NCBI GenBank assembly: GCA_947591245.1
Contig: CANQCY010000009.1
Span: 1 to 60,924 of the forward strand
Direction: 5' to 3'
DNA: 60,924 nucleotides
Origin: an uncultured Lachnospiraceae bacterium
Lineage (GTDB): Bacteria > Bacillota > Clostridia > Lachnospirales > Lachnospiraceae
Shown: piece after piece, positions 18,772-26,255 of the stretch
Numbering within the stretch: the stretch's first letter is position 1
Layout: every line of letters begins with the position of its first letter
Translations under genes and position numbers: made by a program
The notes under the pieces: generated by a model
What the model was told of the DNA's origin: nothing
The model's database searches: none
Seen by the model: only the letters and a program-made list of their open reading frames with translations

Positions 18772-19284
18772 TTATAAATCTAAAAAATCATTGAAATCAT
18801 AGCGTTCTTTCAGTATCAAATCAATGGCCTCCCTCACCGCGGCCTCGCCGCCGGGTTTTGTGAGGATGATATCGATGAATGGCTTGAGGCTTTCAGCGCA
18901 GTCGGATGGCGCAAAAGAAATGCCGGCGGTGCGGACTGCGCTCAAATCATTCATATCGTCGCCGATGTACGCTGTCTGATCTGCGGTGACATGATATTTT
19001 TCCATGAGTTCATGAAGCTTGGCAGCTTTATTTTTTACGCCCTGGTGAAGCTCATTCAAGCCGATTTCACGGCAGCGGTTTTCCACGATTTTGGACGTTC
19101 TGCCGGTGATGATGGCGGGGGTGATGCCATAATCGTTCAGCAGCTTGATGCCAAGCCCGTCTTTTACGCTGAACGACTTAAACATCTCTCCGTCGTTTCC
19201 CATGAAAATGCATCCGTTTGTCAGGGTGCCGTCCACATCCATGGCAAACAATTTAATGTTGTCAAAATTAAACGTCTTTTTCAT
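18772..19284 (-). CDS. KdsC-like HAD phosphatase
   Basis: A 170-residue HAD-superfamily phosphatase of the KdsC/YrbI class with no cap domain. Visible motifs are the catalytic FAMDVDGTLTNG, ITGRTSKIVENR, and YIGDDMNDLSAV with the metal aspartates; GVKNKAAKLHEL is also typical of KdsC. KdsC removes phosphate from Kdo-8-P, and homologues act on sialic-acid-9-P. It is the last gene of the minus-strand operon after the aldolase and KdsB-like genes, so its substrate is probably the phosphorylated ulosonic acid made by that aldolase. GGAGG precedes the ATG. Confidence 0.87.
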   Translation of the reverse strand: MKKTFNFDNIKLFAMDVDGTLTNGCIFMGNDGEMFKSFSVKDGLGIKLLNDYGITPAIITGRTSKIVENRCREIGLNELHQGVKNKAAKLHELMEKYHVTADQTAYIGDDMNDLSAVRTAGISFAPSDCAESLKPFIDIILTKPGGEAAVREAIDLILKERYDFNDFLDL

Positions 19285-19311
19285 TCTTATCCTCCATATG
19301 CGCGCAAATAA

Positions 19312-20931
19312 CTATAAATCAGTGGCAGGTATTTCAAAACGGGATGGTGTGAGAAAATGTATCGGGCAGTCGGATTGCCTCGTATTCATGTAATCCTCCA
19401 GCATGCTCTGTACCTCCCGGTTTGCGTCGTCCGCATTTGTCGTGTTTCGTGTTTTTTCCATTTCCTTATGCATGTAGTTCACGCTTGTAGAATCGTTGCT
19501 GTAGCCGTCAAATCCGGCGATGGCGATAGAAGCGACCTCCAGCTTGTCCAAAAGCCGAAGGAGAAGGATGCCGGAATTGTCCAGCTGATCCCAGCCGCAT
19601 TTGATCAAACTGGTAAAGTCGAGGATCATCTGATTCTTTTCCTCGATATTGGTGACGTTAGAAGTCACGATTTTTTTGTATTCGCTGAAACGGCTCGCGC
19701 TTTTCCAGTAATTGTATCGCTTTTTATTGCTGAAATATACATAATTGATCGGATAATCATGGGAGAGCAGATTGACGCTGATGACAACCGGTTTTTTTTC
19801 TGCGCAGTAATCCAGTATCTGATCCTTATGGCTGACGATGCTGTGTCCGGGAAGAAGCATGACGACGTCCTTTCCCTGCAGACTGTTTCTCAGAGCGGAT
19901 ACTTCCTTTTCATCATTCCGGATTGCGCCCATATATTCGATATATGTCTTTTCAAGCAGATCATAATCGTAGCGTTTTCTCGCTTCGCCGCCGATGCGAT
20001 TGAGCAGATAATTGATATCGCGGCTGGAAATGCCCGCTTTCGCCGTCAGGTACGAAATATTATTGACATGCGCGCTGTAGGAGCCCGCCAGGAAATACGG
20101 TATGGAATATCCCCAGCTGCAGCTGTTGCGGATGCCGTCGATATAATTGTCGATCAGGTCGAGAACGGTATCAATGTCGTATCCGGAATTGTATTTGCGG
20201 TTCATATATTGCATGACAAGTTCGGTATTTGTATTTCCGGCGCCGCGCCCCATTCCTCCCATCGTTGCATCAATTACGATTTTGCGGAGCCCCTGCGTCA
20301 TGTCGATAAACTCCTGAGAAAGCGAGAAAGACATCTGCAGGTTGTTATGGGAGTGGAATCCGATGCGGGAAGCAGAGTTTAAATTCCGGTTGATCAGATA
20401 AAACACGCGCCGGAGGTCTTCCTTATACATAGACCCGAATGTATCCACGATAGAGAAAGCATATGGTTCAATCGGATTGACCATTTCGATCAGTTCCAAA
20501 AGCTCTGCGTCAGTATAGCCGAGAATATCCACCGGTTGTACGTAGAGTTTGTATCCTTTCGCCGCGATATCTTTACAGAAATCGATGACGTCATAGCGTT
20601 CTTTTTTAAAGAAGCAGGCGCGGACGCCGTCGATTGAAGTTCCGTCAAATGGTTCCAAATTTGAGATTGTGTATCTGCTGTAGTCGGCAAGGCAGACAAA
20701 AGACGTCTGTCTGCGATCTTCCGGCAAAAAGGAACGAAGCTGCGCCGCATTATTAAAAATGGTGCTTCCTTTTACATGCGGCTCATCTTTTAAGAAGCCG
20801 CACTCTACGACATCGATTCCGCTGTCAGCCAATCCCTTGATCATTCCCTTTATGACAGTGTTTCCAAATTGTGCATCTACGAGATAACCGCCATCGCGTA
20901 GTGTACAGTCCAGCAATTGCACTCGTTTCAT
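19312..20931 (-). CDS. HMGL-like pyruvate aldolase with extra C-terminal domain
   Basis: Residues 1 to about 290 are an HMGL-type TIM-barrel aldolase like 4-hydroxy-2-oxovalerate aldolase: LLDCTLRDGGYLV at 6-18 (metal Asp and catalytic Arg), SIVDTFGSM, RIGFHSHNNLQMS near residue 190 (HxH metal pair) and GMGRGAGN. A linker of helices follows. From about 350 to 539 there is a separate alpha/beta domain starting GKDVVMLLPGHSI, with VISVNLLSH and IAGFDGY, recalling the glycine-rich opening of DUF115/sialyltransferase-like domains. Such enzymes condense pyruvate with an aldehyde. Between a KdsB-like and a KdsC-like gene it probably builds a 3-deoxy-2-ulosonic acid. GAGGT is 4 bases before the ATG. 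Confidence 0.8.
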   Translation of the reverse strand: MKRVQLLDCTLRDGGYLVDAQFGNTVIKGMIKGLADSGIDVVECGFLKDEPHVKGSTIFNNAAQLRSFLPEDRRQTSFVCLADYSRYTISNLEPFDGTSIDGVRACFFKKERYDVIDFCKDIAAKGYKLYVQPVDILGYTDAELLELIEMVNPIEPYAFSIVDTFGSMYKEDLRRVFYLINRNLNSASRIGFHSHNNLQMSFSLSQEFIDMTQGLRKIVIDATMGGMGRGAGNTNTELVMQYMNRKYNSGYDIDTVLDLIDNYIDGIRNSCSWGYSIPYFLAGSYSAHVNNISYLTAKAGISSRDINYLLNRIGGEARKRYDYDLLEKTYIEYMGAIRNDEKEVSALRNSLQGKDVVMLLPGHSIVSHKDQILDYCAEKKPVVISVNLLSHDYPINYVYFSNKKRYNYWKSASRFSEYKKIVTSNVTNIEEKNQMILDFTSLIKCGWDQLDNSGILLLRLLDKLEVASIAIAGFDGYSNDSTSVNYMHKEMEKTRNTTNADDANREVQSMLEDYMNTRQSDCPIHFLTPSRFEIPATDL

Positions 20932-20950
20932 GTTTACCTCATTTCTGCAA

Positions 20951-20967
20951 GGCGAACCGCGTTCGCC
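20951..20967. repeat. Perfect hairpin between the kdsB-like and aldolase genes
   Basis: GGCGAAC (20951-20957) and GTTCGCC (20961-20967) form a 7-bp stem with a CGC loop in the 53-base gap. There is no T-run on the minus strand, so it may tune mRNA stability or translation of the aldolase rather than stop transcription. Confidence 0.4.
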
Positions 20968-20984
20968 CTGTCTTATTGCGCTTG

Positions 20985-21725
20985 TTAGTCCAGTTTATCG
21001 ATTCCCTTGATGACCCGTTCTACTTTTTCAATATGTTCCGGCAGGTCTACGCCGATCGAAGAATGTTTTGTCTCCTTGAGCCGCATTTTGTAACCGCGTT
21101 CCATTGCGCGCAGCGGTTCAATCCCCTCTCCGAGTTCCAGCTCGGTCTGGGACATCTTAGAGAATTCTTTCAAAAAATCGCGTTTATACGCATAGATTCC
21201 CACATGCCGGAATACTCGCGCCCGGTTGCCATCCTTTACATTGGACGGAATGACAGAGCGTGAAAAATACATGGCGTCGCCTTTTTGGTCGGTCACGACT
21301 TTGACTGTGCTTGCCGCTTCGATTTCCGCGGGATCCGTAATTTCTTTTTTCAGGCTTCCGAATGTAACCGACTCGTCCTCAAAAAAGATGGAGATGACCT
21401 CGCGTATCATTTCGGGGTTGATAACCGGCTCGTCGCCCTGAATATTGATGAATAAATCGCCGCTCACTTTTTCTGCCACCTCGGCGACGCGGTCGGAGCC
21501 GGTTTCATGCCGGTCGGAAGTCATGATTACTTTCATATTATGTTCATCGCAGGCGGCTTTAATACGCTCGTCATCCGTAGCGACATACACCTCGTCAAAT
21601 TCGCTGACTTTCATCGCCTGCTGGTATACCCACCAGATCATGGGTTTTCCGCATATATCCACGAGAGGCTTCCCGGGAAAACGGCTGGATTTGTATCTTG
21701 CCGGAATAACTCCTATTATTTTCAT
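20985..21725 (-). CDS. KdsB-like CMP-ulosonate (CMP-Kdo) synthetase
   Basis: A 246-residue cytidylyltransferase. It opens MKIIGVIPARYKSSRFPGKP, followed by ATDDERI, MTSDRHETGSDRVAEVAEKV, FINIQGDEPVINPEMI, HVGIYAYKRDFL and EGIEPLRAMERG, the standard KdsB series. KdsB activates Kdo with CTP. True Kdo is rare in Gram-positives, so the substrate may be Kdo or a related 3-deoxy-2-ulosonic acid. On the minus strand AAAGGA is 8 bases before the ATG at 21725; an ATG three codons earlier overlaps that site. The gene lies 5 bases after the TagF-DUF115 gene. Confidence 0.9.
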   Translation of the reverse strand: MKIIGVIPARYKSSRFPGKPLVDICGKPMIWWVYQQAMKVSEFDEVYVATDDERIKAACDEHNMKVIMTSDRHETGSDRVAEVAEKVSGDLFINIQGDEPVINPEMIREVISIFFEDESVTFGSLKKEITDPAEIEAASTVKVVTDQKGDAMYFSRSVIPSNVKDGNRARVFRHVGIYAYKRDFLKEFSKMSQTELELGEGIEPLRAMERGYKMRLKETKHSSIGVDLPEHIEKVERVIKGIDKLD

Positions 21726-21730
21726 TTTCC

Positions 21731-23815
21731 TCATCCTTTCTGATTTTTGTTAGCGTTCAATACGTCTTCAAGGGCGATTCTCGGGAAAATTTCCAGATTT
21801 CCGCCCCGTGTGGCGTTGTAAATACGGATTCCCTTTTTGTCCGCATATTTTTTCAAAAGGCGGTAGACCGCAAGGGATCGGTCGATAATGTGTTTCCCAA
21901 TCTGTTCCGTCGTCATATTTTCCTGCTGCGTACGTGTTTTTATACGTGAAATATCGGTTTGGGCGATTTCTTTCGTCGTATAATTTTCAGTAAAATGCCC
22001 GCCCGCTACGTGGGGATTGGTACAGTCCACGCCTAGCAGATAGATCTCGGAAAATCCCATGTGGAAAGCAAATTCCATAGCAAGGGTCATAACGGTCGCT
22101 TTCACCATGCAGTAAGCAAATAGGTTGCCCTTTACTTTATACCGTTCGCTCGCAACTGTATGGACATATGTCGTATCCGGCGGCCGTTTTGTCATTCTCT
22201 GATACGTCTTTTCAATGGTAAACAGCGGCGACTTGACATTTTCATAGAGCTCATCCTTGAGCCTGGTCGCATAAATGCTGTCCGAAACGCAGTGAAAACT
22301 CGGGCGCCAGTCCGTCCTGTCAAATATTTTATACACCATGTTTGTTCCGAATGTATACTCGTCTTTTAACAGGTGCAGATCATTCGGGGACAGGCTGGGG
22401 CCGTTGCCGATCAAAAAGCACCGTTCCCCCTTGTGCGAGTCTTTCATGCGCATCAGCTTCCGTCCGTTTTCGCTTAAAAACATACCATGCTTATTAAACC
22501 AGCCGGTGATGTTGTAGCGTACGATAGAATAGACGATGCGCACGCGGTTGATCATTTTCTTATAGAAAAGTACAAAACGCTCCCACGGGCCTTTCTGGTG
22601 CGCCGGGATGGCGATGCACTGCATGATCGCCCGGTGCGCCGCCTCGCCGTCTTCCCAAACATTGAATTTATCGTGAAACGCCTGGTATTTCTGATCAGAG
22701 TCGTAATCGAACGAGTCCAGAAGATCTCGGATCGCATCTGCCAGCTGTTCTTCTGTGGCGGTGATCGGACCGGGCAGTTCTGATATGTCAAAATAAAACC
22801 CGCGGATGTTTTTTTCATACTCATCCCGATCGTACATATGGAATACCATCGGGCGCTTGAGATTGCTGAAATCAAACATGGTAGAGGAATAATCCGTTAC
22901 CATCAGGTCGCTGATCATATAGAGCTCGTTAATATCGTCTACTCCGGTTACATCAATGATGCGTTCCGAATTTTGGATGATGCCGGAAATCCCGTTCTGA
23001 TGGTGGGCGCGAAATAAAAGGACGCAATTCTCCGGAAGAAGGCTCATCACCTTCTGCAGGTCGACCGGGCTTTTGTACTCAAATCCCCGTTCTGCGCTGT
23101 GGTCGGTATCCCGCCACGTCGGTGTGTACAAGATGATCTTGCTGTTTTCGGGGATGCCGAGTTTCCGGCAGATCCGGCTCGTATCTTCAGAAGTAAAGCG
23201 GAACAGGGCGTCATTTCTCGGATAACCGCAATTGACAAATGCTTTCCGCTTTTTTTTGTCCAGACCGAAAGCAGAAGCGATTTTTTCATTGTAATACGGA
23301 GAGGGCGAGAGAAAGCGGCTGACCTTTCTTCCCTTTTTTTTGTAGCGCCTGTGCATGCGTTCCTTTGATTGCCTGGGGTCGCTGTCTGTCTCAATGTCGC
23401 AGCCCAGCCGTTTGAGCGGCGTGCCGTGCCATGTCTCAATATAGACCTGATGCCGTCCGGGTATGAGAAAATCAGGAACGCTGACATTATTTATCCAAAA
23501 ACGGGACGCAGCATAATACCTGAAATAATCGGAAGATCCTTTTTTTACCAAAAGAGTGCGGGGCTTGTCCGCCAGCCAGCTATGCGCTTTCGGATCGGTA
23601 AATGCCCATACGAATGTATAGTCGCGAAACAGATCGTCGTCAACCATAGCGTCATAAATCGCCTTTACGCTGTCGCCGCACCGTTTGCCATGATAGGACT
23701 CAAACATCACCATTTTATCATGCGTCATGAAGAAGATGCGGTAGCATTTATATTTAATTCTGTTTTTCAGCCAGGACAGATCCTGCCTGAGTTTATATTT
23801 TAACCGTTGCTTCAT
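21731..23815 (-). CDS. Second TagF-DUF115 fusion, first gene of the CMP-ulosonate operon
   Basis: A 694-residue paralogue of the protein at 15876-17930 with the same order of domains. The polyol-phosphate transferase half has IETWHGTPLKRLG near residue 130, YTPTWRDTDH and VTDYSSTMFDFSNLKRP. The DUF115 half has GERCFLIGNGPSL near 468, FGTNMV, YLLGVDCTNPH and IYNATRGGNLEIF near the end. It leads the operon with kdsB-like, aldolase and kdsC-like genes, which suggests that its second half uses the CMP-sugar these genes make. The ribosome site is weak (GAAAGAATGAGA). The two paralogues are well diverged at DNA level, so the duplication is old. Confidence 0.82.
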   Translation of the reverse strand: MKQRLKYKLRQDLSWLKNRIKYKCYRIFFMTHDKMVMFESYHGKRCGDSVKAIYDAMVDDDLFRDYTFVWAFTDPKAHSWLADKPRTLLVKKGSSDYFRYYAASRFWINNVSVPDFLIPGRHQVYIETWHGTPLKRLGCDIETDSDPRQSKERMHRRYKKKGRKVSRFLSPSPYYNEKIASAFGLDKKKRKAFVNCGYPRNDALFRFTSEDTSRICRKLGIPENSKIILYTPTWRDTDHSAERGFEYKSPVDLQKVMSLLPENCVLLFRAHHQNGISGIIQNSERIIDVTGVDDINELYMISDLMVTDYSSTMFDFSNLKRPMVFHMYDRDEYEKNIRGFYFDISELPGPITATEEQLADAIRDLLDSFDYDSDQKYQAFHDKFNVWEDGEAAHRAIMQCIAIPAHQKGPWERFVLFYKKMINRVRIVYSIVRYNITGWFNKHGMFLSENGRKLMRMKDSHKGERCFLIGNGPSLSPNDLHLLKDEYTFGTNMVYKIFDRTDWRPSFHCVSDSIYATRLKDELYENVKSPLFTIEKTYQRMTKRPPDTTYVHTVASERYKVKGNLFAYCMVKATVMTLAMEFAFHMGFSEIYLLGVDCTNPHVAGGHFTENYTTKEIAQTDISRIKTRTQQENMTTEQIGKHIIDRSLAVYRLLKKYADKKGIRIYNATRGGNLEIFPRIALEDVLNANKNQKG

Positions 23816-23863
23816 CGTCTCATTCTTTCTATTTTCCGGGAATCCAATCCCAGCATTTTATAA

Positions 23864-23890
23864 CATGTGTACCAGTCTTTGGTACATATG
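23864..23890. promoter_or_regulatory. Inverted repeat at the start of the minus-strand operon transcript
   Basis: Left arm CATGTGTACC (23864-23873) and right arm GGTACATATG (23881-23890) pair with one G-T wobble across a 7-base AGTCTTT loop; the inner six pairs are perfect. It lies just downstream of the minus-strand -10 box and spans the expected transcription start, so it can be an operator or a 5-prime stem-loop. Confidence 0.6.
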
Positions 23891-23895
23891 TATTT

Positions 23896-23923
23896 ATTTT
23901 ACCATAATAAATGCGTATGTCAA
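23896..23923 (-). promoter_or_regulatory. Promoter of the CMP-ulosonate operon
   Basis: On the minus strand TTGACA (23918-23923) and TAAAAT (23896-23901) are 16 bases apart. It is the only good promoter in front of 23815 and should drive the four-gene minus-strand operon. It stands back to back with a plus-strand promoter. Confidence 0.7.
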
Positions 23924-23941
23924 TTCAAAGAAAATAAAAAA

Positions 23942-23970
23942 TTGACACAAAGGCGTGTATCATGTAAAAT
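23942..23970 (+). promoter_or_regulatory. Promoter of the GtrB-like gene
   Basis: TTGACA (23942-23947), 17 bases, TAAAAT (23965-23970). It is divergent from the minus-strand promoter; the two -35 boxes are only 18 bases apart, so one regulator could affect both. Confidence 0.7.
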
Positions 23971-24015
23971 AATAGGAACCAGTGAAGTGGAAATGCGAAA
24001 GGCGTGGTGACTGAC

Positions 24016-24969
24016 ATGAAGGATAGAAGTATTCTGTACTTGGTAGTGCCCTGTTACAATGAAGAAGAGGTTCTTGATGAGACGGCGAAGCAGGTGAATC
24101 GGAAGATCGAAAATCTGATTAACGCCGGGAAAATAAGTGATGCAAGCCGGATATTGTTTGTGAATGACGGTTCCAAAGACCAGACATGGATGATCATCAG
24201 CCGCCTGCACGAGGAGTATAAGTACGTGAGCGGCCTGAATCTTTCGAGGAACCGCGGACATCAGAATGCGGTCCTGGCGGGGCTCATGTATGCGAAAGAA
24301 CGCGCGGATATGGCGATATCGCTCGATGCGGATCTACAGGATGACGTCAACGCCATTGATGAGATGGTGGAAAAATATTATGCCGGAAACGATGTGGTTT
24401 ACGGTGTGCGGAGCAGCCGTAAAAAGGATACGTTTTTCAAGAAGACGACGGCAGAAGGATTTTATAAAATTATGAAGTGGATGGGCGTGGATATTGTGTT
24501 TAACCATGCAGATTACCGTCTGATGAGCAAGAGGGTGTTAAACCAGCTGGAACAATATAAGGAAGTCCATCTGTTTTTGCGGGGGATGGTGCCGCTGATC
24601 GGGTATCCGTCGGACGTTGTTTATTATGAGAGAAATGAGAGGTTTGCCGGAGAGAGCAAATACCCGCTCAAAAAAATGCTCGCCTTTGCGTTTGACGGCA
24701 TCTCTTCGTTTAGCGTGAAGCCGATCCGCTTTATCGTCTGGATCGGTTTTCTGGTATTTTTTATCAGCCTTCTGATGCTTTTATACTCCGTCGTCCGCCA
24801 TGCGATGGGGGACACGGTACTTGGCTGGAGCAGCCTGATCGTATCGATCTGGGCGCTGGGGGGGCTGCAGCTTTTGTCGATCGGGGTGATCGGGGAATAT
24901 ATCGGAAAGGTGTATATGGAGACGAAGGGCAGGCCCAAATATGCGGTACAGGATATTCTGGATGATTGA
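24016..24969 (+). CDS. GtrB-like GT2 glycosyltransferase (polyprenyl-phosphate sugar synthase)
   Basis: The enzyme has 317 residues. The GT-A domain begins ILYLVVPCYNEEEVL, has FVNDGSKD and the metal-binding SLDADLQDD near residue 100, and ends in two membrane segments at about 233-258 and 270-298. This is the GtrB/ArnC-type layout of enzymes that load glucose or another hexose onto undecaprenyl phosphate on the inner face of the membrane. The start is not certain: GAAAGG at 23997-24002 could also serve the GTG codons at 24004 or 24007. A matching GtrA flippase is not adjacent; the GT2-GtrA fusion lies next door on the other strand. Confidence 0.85.
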   Translation: MKDRSILYLVVPCYNEEEVLDETAKQVNRKIENLINAGKISDASRILFVNDGSKDQTWMIISRLHEEYKYVSGLNLSRNRGHQNAVLAGLMYAKERADMAISLDADLQDDVNAIDEMVEKYYAGNDVVYGVRSSRKKDTFFKKTTAEGFYKIMKWMGVDIVFNHADYRLMSKRVLNQLEQYKEVHLFLRGMVPLIGYPSDVVYYERNERFAGESKYPLKKMLAFAFDGISSFSVKPIRFIVWIGFLVFFISLLMLLYSVVRHAMGDTVLGWSSLIVSIWALGGLQLLSIGVIGEYIGKVYMETKGRPKYAVQDILDD

Positions 24970-24999
24970 TTTTGCAACGGTTCCTTGCCATACGCTGAT

Positions 25000-25044
25000 G
25001 CGGCGGGGGGCGCTTTCGGGCGCCCGGCTATCTGCCGCTTTTTT
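25000..25044 (+). terminator. Terminator at a convergent junction
   Basis: An outer stem GCGGC/GCCGC encloses a GC-rich inner hairpin GGGCGC...GCGCCC and is followed by TTTTTT at 25039-25044. It overlaps the last codons of the opposing gene, so it mainly ends the plus-strand transcript of the GtrB-like gene. Confidence 0.7.
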
Positions 25045-26143
25045 CGTGCGCGGGCTTGAAGACCCATTCCCTCTGGATCAGGAAACTCACGGCAAAAAGT
25101 ATCGTGTCGATAATGCATTTGCGTATTGTAGTCGAGGCGATGAACGTGAGCGCCTTGTCCACTAAGAGGGATGACAGGATCAGCTGGCAGATGCACAGCG
25201 CATAATATTTCAGCAAAATAGTTATATCTTTTGAATCATTGTGGAATACCCTGTTTTTGTTCAGGGTAAAGTTGTACAGCGACGAACCGAGCCTTGACAG
25301 CACGCTTCTCAACAGAATAAGCAGGGAGATCTGCAGCCCGAAAAGGGAGACCTGAATTTTGCTTCCGATGATTGGACTGAGCAGCCGCCCGAACAGGTAA
25401 TACAAAGCGATGTCGAAAATAAAGCTGGAAAAGGAAATGAGCATAAATGTAAAGAACACTTTGTAAATCCGGATCGAATCGACGAATGGATTGAAGTGCG
25501 AGCTTTCATTATTTTCCAAATAAACCGTCTGAATCGGGAATTCCTGTATCGGTATCAGGTGCTCTCTGGCACAGAGAAGCATATTCATCTCATACTCAAA
25601 ACGTTCTCCCTTTGTCTGTGCGAAATGCTCCCGGATGAGCGATCTCGACATGCCGCGCAATCCGGTCTGGGTATCCGAAATATTGATTCCGCATAACAGT
25701 TTTATGAACTGTTTTGTAAATTTATTGCCAAAGCGGCTGCGCAGAGGTATGTCCCCGTTGTCAAACTGGCGGCAGCCGAGAATGAGATGATCCGGCTTCT
25801 CCAGCGTGAGCTTGGCGCAGGTGACGATGTCTTTCAGCACATGCTGTCCATCGCAGTCTGCTGTCACGGTGCCGGCGATGTCCGGACAGTTGTCCAATAT
25901 ATGATTAAATGCAGACTTTAATGCCATGCCTTTTCCGAAATTAATCACATGCCGGATGACATAACAGCCATAGTTTTCTTTACATGCCTTAAAATAGGCT
26001 CTGTTTTCGATTTCACTGCCATCGTCCACGAGAATAACGTTTTCAAAACCCGCATCTTTCAGCTCCTTTACGAGCGCGACCATCCGGCCGTCCGGATTGA
26101 GGGCGGGAATAACGATCGCGATGTCTGTCTTATAAGTCCCCAT
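25028..26143 (-). CDS. GT2-GtrA fusion protein
   Basis: The first ~225 residues of this 371-residue protein are a GT2 domain: IAIVIPALNPDGRMV, VDDGSE, ADCDGQH as the metal motif, and DTQTGLRGMSR. From about 235 to the end is a GtrA-like membrane domain with four hydrophobic segments and a closing SFLIQREWVFK. It thus combines synthesis and flipping of a polyprenyl-phosphate sugar in one chain. I chose the ATG at 26143 (MGTYKTD) with GGGG upstream; a reading from 26305 adds 54 unlikely residues that cross its own promoter. Confidence 0.85.
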   Translation of the reverse strand: MGTYKTDIAIVIPALNPDGRMVALVKELKDAGFENVILVDDGSEIENRAYFKACKENYGCYVIRHVINFGKGMALKSAFNHILDNCPDIAGTVTADCDGQHVLKDIVTCAKLTLEKPDHLILGCRQFDNGDIPLRSRFGNKFTKQFIKLLCGINISDTQTGLRGMSRSLIREHFAQTKGERFEYEMNMLLCAREHLIPIQEFPIQTVYLENNESSHFNPFVDSIRIYKVFFTFMLISFSSFIFDIALYYLFGRLLSPIIGSKIQVSLFGLQISLLILLRSVLSRLGSSLYNFTLNKNRVFHNDSKDITILLKYYALCICQLILSSLLVDKALTFIASTTIRKCIIDTILFAVSFLIQREWVFKPAHEKSGR

Positions 26144-26190
26144 AGTTTTCCCCAAAATTATTCTTAAGTTTAGTTCCTTTACTTCACTAT

Positions 26191-26219
26191 AGTATAATTG
26201 TTTTTTTGCGGAAGGGCAA
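26191..26219 (-). promoter_or_regulatory. Promoter of the GT2-GtrA fusion gene
   Basis: On the minus strand TTGCCC (26214-26219), 17 bases, TATACT (26191-26196). The transcript start would be about 40 bases before the ATG at 26143, which argues for that start codon. Confidence 0.6.
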
Positions 26220-26255
26220 GAGTTTTTTGCAGTTCTTCCTCTTCCTTTTCGATCT

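Noticed and set aside
19357-20382. Plus-strand frame of 341 codons opposite the aldolase gene
   Set aside because: The opposite strand encodes a protein with clear aldolase motifs; this frame has none.
15876-23815. Invertible segment between the two oppositely oriented TagF-DUF115 genes
   Set aside because: The two genes are in inverted orientation, but their DNA has diverged too far to offer long identical stretches for recombination.
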